The notes below the pieces were generated by a model. The model ran no database searches. It was not told the DNA's origin and was given only the letters and a program-made list of their open reading frames with translations. A stretch of DNA of 64,000 nt, from the NCBI RefSeq assembly GCF_013359935.1, contig NZ_JABMCB010000206.1, positions 1-64,000 of the forward strand, read 5' to 3'. This stretch comes from Paenibacillus xylanilyticus. GTDB lineage: Bacteria > Bacillota > Bacilli > Paenibacillales > Paenibacillaceae. Below are positions 60,396 to 64,000 of this stretch, piece by piece. Each line of letters starts with the position of its first letter. Position 1 is the first letter of the stretch. A program made the translations under genes and the position numbers.

Positions 60396-60902
60396 ATGAG
60401 GGCAAAAATCAAACAAGCAGACCTGGGATCAACGCAGCTTAGCTGGTTGTGTGTTCAGCCGATGCTAATTTCTGTTCGAGGTAAAGATGTTGCAGCCAAA
60501 ACAGAGATGTACCGTCAGTTAAATGAAGGCCAGCAAGCATTATTTCTGTTTTATTCCTATCATAACCATACGAAAAGTCTGGCGGAGTTTTATTGGTTTT
60601 CGGCCTACAATATCATTGAGATGAAGAGTTGGAGCGGCATAAAGAACGGAATGTTTTATTTTAATCAAGATGAAATGGCAGCTCTGCTAAACGAAATCGA
60701 ACGTGTAATTACAGAGAAAAATAGAGCCGGGGAAGAATGGCGAGAGTTTTCGCCAACGGATTTAGAGCAAGATCCACACTTGTTCCAATTAATCGAAGAT
60801 CTGTTCATTCGATATCGAGCGAAGGCTCAGGAAGTCATTGCAAGGATGAATGAGAAGATCCAGCAAAATCAGGAGATGTATCTTGAAATCAAGGAAGAGT
60901 AG
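60396..60902 (+). CDS. Uncharacterised protein
   Basis: The 168-residue protein (ATG 60396 after GAGGAG) is helical and soluble, with FLFYSYHNHTKSLAEFYWF, and a C-terminal coiled helix (RYRAKAQEVIARMNEKIQQN). I do not recognise a family. Its location beside DUF4188 and short unknown genes gives no hint. Confidence 0.6.
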   Translation: MRAKIKQADLGSTQLSWLCVQPMLISVRGKDVAAKTEMYRQLNEGQQALFLFYSYHNHTKSLAEFYWFSAYNIIEMKSWSGIKNGMFYFNQDEMAALLNEIERVITEKNRAGEEWREFSPTDLEQDPHLFQLIEDLFIRYRAKAQEVIARMNEKIQQNQEMYLEIKEE

Positions 60903-60955
60903 CGGCTCCGACTTAATAAGTATATAGATAGAGATTGTGGTAAGGGGACTACAAT

Positions 60956-61300
60956 ATGAGATTTGAATATCAGAATTTTTCATGCGATGTGGATGTATTT
61001 CGTAGGGATCTGGATATTGTGGTGAGGTTCTATGATGGATCAAGAGAACCTGCCGAAGAAGAGATTGTTAACTTGGTGATTGCCGATCCAGGATATGGCT
61101 ACCTTATGCTGAAATTCAAAGGGGATGCTGCGTTATTGAGTGGTTTCTTGGATGAGTCCGTTTTCGCATCAGATGAAATGGTAGAGGCTGCGATTGATTT
61201 TATCGAACATTTGTCACCTTATTCTCAGAGTGTGTATATGCCATATCATGTCGCACGCTTCAGACAAACGAGTTATGTAGAATACAACGGGGAATATTGA
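60956..61300 (+). CDS. Uncharacterised small protein
   Basis: The 114-residue protein begins MRFEYQNFSCDVDVFRRDLD and continues with IADPGYGYLMLKFKGD and HLSPYSQSVYMPYHVARF. It appears to be a small alpha/beta protein with no catalytic motif. AAGGGG precedes the ATG. The gene's end overlaps a GGGGAAT...ATTCCCC hairpin (61287-61312) that may end the transcript. Confidence 0.6.
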   Translation: MRFEYQNFSCDVDVFRRDLDIVVRFYDGSREPAEEEIVNLVIADPGYGYLMLKFKGDAALLSGFLDESVFASDEMVEAAIDFIEHLSPYSQSVYMPYHVARFRQTSYVEYNGEY

Positions 61301-61421
61301 ACATTCCCCGTTTGGTATCCTTGAAGAGTTTGATATCTGATGAATAATTCTCATAACAACGTTAAAAGGATTTGTTTAATTATGTGCGAATTATCCACTT
61401 CTTGTACGAGAACTAGCTAAG

Positions 61422-61451
61422 TGCAACAAACCTGCAATTTCTTGCAACAAA
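61422..61451 (+). promoter_or_regulatory. Direct repeats spaced 21 bp, likely LytTR sites
   Basis: TGCAACAAA occurs at 61422-61430 and 61443-61451, exactly 21 bases (two helical turns) apart, and each is followed by a GCAATT. LytTR proteins bind 9-bp direct repeats separated by 12 bases with a GTT core on one strand, which these fit (TTTGTTGCA on the other strand). They lie just before the LytTR gene and suggest autoregulation. Confidence 0.6.
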
Positions 61452-61514
61452 ACGCAATTCAGTATGCCAGGTTCAAGTTTGCCTGTAATATGAGTTGTGA
61501 GAGGAGGACAACAC

Positions 61515-61958
61515 GTGAAAGTGATTTTTGAAACAGATTCATCCATGGAACGAAGGATCGCCAAGGTCGTTACCAACCCTTCGGAACAACTGCATTGGGA
61601 GGGGATCGATGAAGCAATCAGTCAATTGGAAAGAAAGCTGGTCGTCATCAATCCGAAGAATAACCGGAATGTCCAGATTCAGCCAAGTTCAATCCTTGCC
61701 ATTGAGTCCGAGGACCGAATGTGCAATGTACGTTTGATTTCGGGAGAGCGCTATCTGCTGGGCAAACGTCTTAAATTTGTGGAAGAAGATATCGATTCGT
61801 CCCACTTTCTGAAGATTAACAACTCGACGATCATCAACACGAAACACATTAAGGCGTTCGCCGCAACAGACCATGCCAGAATTCAAGTTGAACTTGCAGA
61901 TGGTTCCAGCTACTACGTCAGTCGATACTATATCAAAAATTTCAGGGGGAAATTATGA
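61515..61958 (+). CDS. LytTR family DNA-binding regulator
   Basis: The 147-residue protein has a short N-terminal part and a LytTR domain (NVQIQPSSILAIESEDRMCN, FLKINNSTIINTKHIKAFAA, SSYYVSRYYIKNFR). It lacks a receiver domain. GTG 61515 follows GAGGAGG. It is coupled by a 4-base overlap to a DUF3021 membrane protein, as in two-gene LytTR regulatory systems where the membrane protein restrains the regulator. Confidence 0.85.
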   Translation: MKVIFETDSSMERRIAKVVTNPSEQLHWEGIDEAISQLERKLVVINPKNNRNVQIQPSSILAIESEDRMCNVRLISGERYLLGKRLKFVEEDIDSSHFLKINNSTIINTKHIKAFAATDHARIQVELADGSSYYVSRYYIKNFRGKL

Positions 61959-62368
61959 TGATCGCAAATCTCAAACATTCGTTTTTTCAGGTATTTACAG
62001 TAACTTCGTTATGGGTCACGCTGCTGCTAACCCTATTCTTCAAAGATCATACACTCCAGATGGGGTATCTATGGAACTTGGCCGGAATTGCGTTCATAGC
62101 AGCCGTAGTATTTGGAGTCATGTACAATGCGCTGTGGAACTACTTTACGTTGAAACCGATTTGGAATATTGCGATCTCGTCCACATTTAATATTCTCGGA
62201 GGCATGGCAGGTGTGTGGTTGTTTTCAGAGGAAATGTTCCAGCTTATTGCACCGTGGTTCCCTGGCATGTGGCTTTTATCGATTGTGCTGCACACGATTG
62301 CCTTTTATTTTTATGCTAGAATAGATAGCAAGAAAAAAGCGGAAGAATTAAACAAAATACTGAAGTAG
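61955..62368 (+). CDS. DUF3021 family membrane protein, partner of LytTR
   Basis: The 137-residue protein has four hydrophobic segments (about 12-30, 40-62, 75-96, 102-122) and a charged C-terminus (DSKKKAEELNKIL), consistent with DUF3021. Its start overlaps the LytTR stop (ATGA at 61955). Similar membrane partners inhibit their LytTR protein in HdrRM/BrsRM systems of streptococci. A like role here is inference. Confidence 0.8.
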   Translation: MMIANLKHSFFQVFTVTSLWVTLLLTLFFKDHTLQMGYLWNLAGIAFIAAVVFGVMYNALWNYFTLKPIWNIAISSTFNILGGMAGVWLFSEEMFQLIAPWFPGMWLLSIVLHTIAFYFYARIDSKKKAEELNKILK

Positions 62369-62383
62369 ACAAGAGGAATCCAT

Positions 62384-62788
62384 ATGAACGAAGAAGAGGC
62401 GCTTCAGGAGTTCGGCTTGGAGCCGGGCTCCGGGGACAGGGAGCGCATTCGCAGACTGCTGCAGCAAGAGTTCGACAATACAAGTGCGGAGGACAACGAT
62501 TATCTCAAAACTTTATGTATTATGCTGTTTGCGATCGGTCACGTAGAGGACACTCAGCTAATCTGGCAGGCCAAAAGAAAGAACCAGGATACGGGCAGTT
62601 ATGTGGAAGTACAGCTGCTGTGTGGTGCCGGGTTTGAGGACACGATCATGTATCTGGAACAAAAGGGCGGTCAGCAAGCAGGGGAACAGTTACAATATCT
62701 CAGACAGTGTGAAGCTTATGATTTTGTAGACTTCTCCAAAGAGGAATGGCTCTCAAACTATAAGCAGTATTATGATTTTGAAAACTGA
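62384..62788 (+). CDS. Uncharacterised acidic protein
   Basis: The 134-residue protein opens MNEEEALQEFGLEPGSGDRE and continues with TLCIMLFAIGHVEDTQLIWQ and YLRQCEAYDFVDFSKEEWL. It is helical, soluble and acidic, and seems a small repeat-like scaffold of two to three helical hairpins. GACAAGAGGAA precedes the ATG. The gap after the DUF3021 gene is 15 bases, so it may be co-transcribed with the LytTR pair. Confidence 0.65.
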   Translation: MNEEEALQEFGLEPGSGDRERIRRLLQQEFDNTSAEDNDYLKTLCIMLFAIGHVEDTQLIWQAKRKNQDTGSYVEVQLLCGAGFEDTIMYLEQKGGQQAGEQLQYLRQCEAYDFVDFSKEEWLSNYKQYYDFEN

Positions 62789-62994
62789 GGTTATCCAGTT
62801 GGGCGGATGAATATTCAGATGAAGGTGCAAATGACTTTTCCGTACCTCTACATACAGCGCATGTGGATGAATGGGACCCTAAAATCAAGAAATCCCTAGG
62901 GCTCGCGCCAGGTTGGCGCTTTCTAATTGCGGAAGAGGATGAGGATGTATGGTTTGATGAACAGTTGCTAGGCAGGGAACTTAAGAACAGGTGA
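62785..62994 (+). pseudogene. Fragment of a gene without a start
   Basis: A plus-strand frame ending TGA at 62994 reads SDEGANDFSVPLHTAHVDEW and GWRFLIAEEDEDVWFDEQLL. It has no start codon beyond a CTG at 62785 and is cut off upstream by a stop. The C-terminal part resembles small immunity-type or DUF2185-like proteins. It is probably the remainder of a lost gene. Confidence 0.45.
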
Positions 62995-63023
62995 ATAACG
63001 ATACCATCCAAGGAGAAAACATC

Positions 63024-63527
63024 ATGAATAGCCCCACTATCGATATAAAAGAGTACTCTTCCAAGTATCAATCCCAAGTCCTTGATTTGATTTTGCAGAT
63101 TCAACAGCAGGAATACCATATTCCCATTACCAGAGAGGATCAACCGGATCTGCTTGCAATCGAAACCTTTTATCAAAAAGGGAACGGGAACTTCTGGGTC
63201 GCTGTTGCCAATGACGAAGTGGTGGGCACGATTGCTTTGCTTGATATTGGAGAAGCGAACGTTGCGCTTAGAAAGATGTTTGTGGCTGAAAATTATAGAG
63301 GTAAGACACTGCAAGTATCGAGCAGACTCCTGCATCAGGCATTTCAGTGGGCCCGGGAAAACGCTGTGCATGACATCTATCTTGGAACGACTCAGCAGTT
63401 CGTGGCAGCCCATCGGTTTTATGAGAAAAATGGATTTGTTTCGGTTACACGTGAGGAATTACCTGATGCTTTTCCGTTGATGAAAGTAGATACAAAATTT
63501 TATCACAACACCACGCCCTTTGCATGA
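63024..63527 (+). CDS. GNAT family N-acetyltransferase
   Basis: The protein (167 aa; ATG 63024 after AAGGAGA) has IDIKEYSSKYQSQVLDLIL, RKMFVAENYRGKTLQVSSRL in place of the acetyl-CoA loop (R-G-K-T-L-Q), and QQFVAAHRFYEKNGFVSVTR near the end. The loop lacks the usual second Gly, so acetyl-CoA binding may be weaker or differ. The acceptor is unknown. A GTG start at 62991 in frame is also possible. Confidence 0.8.
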   Translation: MNSPTIDIKEYSSKYQSQVLDLILQIQQQEYHIPITREDQPDLLAIETFYQKGNGNFWVAVANDEVVGTIALLDIGEANVALRKMFVAENYRGKTLQVSSRLLHQAFQWARENAVHDIYLGTTQQFVAAHRFYEKNGFVSVTREELPDAFPLMKVDTKFYHNTTPFA

Positions 63528-63558
63528 GGCAAGTCATGCACAGCGGCGTGTTTTTTTT
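63512..63558 (+). terminator. Intrinsic terminator overlapping the stop codon
   Basis: CACGCC (63512-63517) pairs with GGCGTG (63545-63550), with an inner TGCATGA/TCATGCA stem, and is followed by eight T residues. It overlaps the GNAT stop codon. Confidence 0.8.
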
Positions 63559-63710
63559 ATTCGAGAGAGTTAGGGAATGAAAAGATAGCGTACTTGGATC
63601 ATTCGCAAATTCCACATTATGGGTTATGATGTATCAAAGAGAAAATGTAACATACATAGGAAGTTTGAATCGTACGGTTTTGGATTTTGAATGATTGGGG
63701 AGGAAGCGGG

Positions 63711-64000
63711 ATGAAAGCCATTTTTCTTGATTTCTACGGGACGATTGTGCACGAGGATGACGATATTCTTCCGGTGATTTACGAACAGGTACAATCTACG
63801 GCGCGTGTTGAATGTACTGCAGATGAAATAGGCGATTATTGGTGGAAGGCATTTTCAGAAATGTTTTATGCAAGCCATGGCAGTCAGTTTACTACGCAAA
63901 GAGTTCTTAATGTGCAGTCCTTGGCAGAAACGATTCGGCATTTTCAATCGGATGCTGTCGCAGCGCTGCTTAATCAGGAGCAGTTGGCTCACTGGCGTAA
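63711..64000 (+). CDS. HAD family hydrolase, partial at window end
   Basis: The frame opens MKAIFLDFYGTIVHED with the HAD motif I (D-F-Y-G-T) and remains open to the end of the window (96 codons). GGGGAGG lies 8-12 bases ahead. The protein is cut off, so its class (cap type, substrate) cannot be determined. It probably acts on a small phosphorylated metabolite. Confidence 0.75.
   Translation, partial: MKAIFLDFYGTIVHEDDDILPVIYEQVQSTARVECTADEIGDYWWKAFSEMFYASHGSQFTTQRVLNVQSLAETIRHFQSDAVAALLNQEQLAHWR

Noticed and set aside
1..64000. CRISPR arrays, rRNA, tRNA and intact transposases
   Set aside because: No regularly spaced repeats, no tRNA-like cloverleaf, no transposase motifs were seen in any frame.

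Overview
The window is a stretch of low-to-moderate GC Gram-positive chromosome, most likely from Paenibacillus or a close relative. The evidence is strong AGGAGG-type ribosome binding sites with many TTG and GTG starts, Bacillales-type families (HssRS-HrtBA, CDF zinc exporter, BglG/RAT-controlled PTS, accessory SecA2, DUF4085, DUF4275, DUF2569) and a dispersed hairpin repeat of a kind I associate with Paenibacillus (the genus call is inference). No rRNA, tRNA, CRISPR array or intact transposase was seen.

Region 1 (1-16 kb) is an accessory island of single-gene units. It has seven intact GNAT acetyltransferases and two GNAT scraps, with a 2H phosphoesterase, a serine beta-lactamase-like protein, a broken methyltransferase, SstT, a creatininase-family protein, a YqeK-like HD hydrolase, a HAD-IIIA phosphatase, a NUDIX hydrolase, DUF4085 and DUF5662-like proteins, and an Imm11-type immunity protein. 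Region 2 (16-21 kb) has a metallo-beta-lactamase-fold hydrolase and a tight four-gene operon: a membrane-anchored protein with a Ser/Cys/Gly-rich tail, two uncharacterised proteins (one ending in a Cys/His cluster) and an ATP-grasp protein. Region 3 (21-26.5 kb) handles metal and heme stress: a CDF exporter behind a near-perfect promoter and an ArsR-like operator, then hssR-hssS-hrtB-hrtA with an HssR-like direct repeat before hrtB.

Region 4 (26.5-40 kb) is again mixed: NUDIX, DUF4275, two alpha/beta hydrolases, an aminoglycoside-phosphotransferase-fold kinase, a zinc-knuckle/HhH protein, a histidine phosphatase, an AT-rich deacetylase-like gene, a probable leader-peptide attenuator in front of a NUDIX gene, a thymidylate-kinase-like protein, an SDR-MerR operon with a classic 19-bp-spacer MerR promoter, a lipoprotein and a DinB protein. 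Region 5 (40-48 kb) has a stand-alone SecA2, a secreted copper-amine-oxidase-N-domain protein, a decayed TrxB-like oxidoreductase, an NAD-dependent epimerase behind a long palindrome, a PdxH-like flavoprotein and a frameshifted GNAT.

Region 6 (48-54.5 kb) has a radical SAM protein, a phosphodiester glycosidase/GT2-GtrA pair for cell-surface glycans, and a PTS operon (antiterminator, EIIA, GlcNAc-type EIIBC) controlled by an RAT/terminator leader. Region 7 (54.5-64 kb) has an AAA ATPase, a frameshifted metallophosphoesterase, an Lrp regulator, DUF1272, isochorismatase, a deleted NUDIX, a phospholipase-C-like protein, DUF4188, a LytTR/DUF3021 regulatory pair with 21-bp-spaced direct repeats, two GNATs and the start of a HAD hydrolase.

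The main themes are the number of acetyltransferases and other small modifying enzymes, gene decay (at least six broken genes), a family of 3'-end hairpin repeats, and several readable regulatory sites. All family names come from reading motifs, not from searches.
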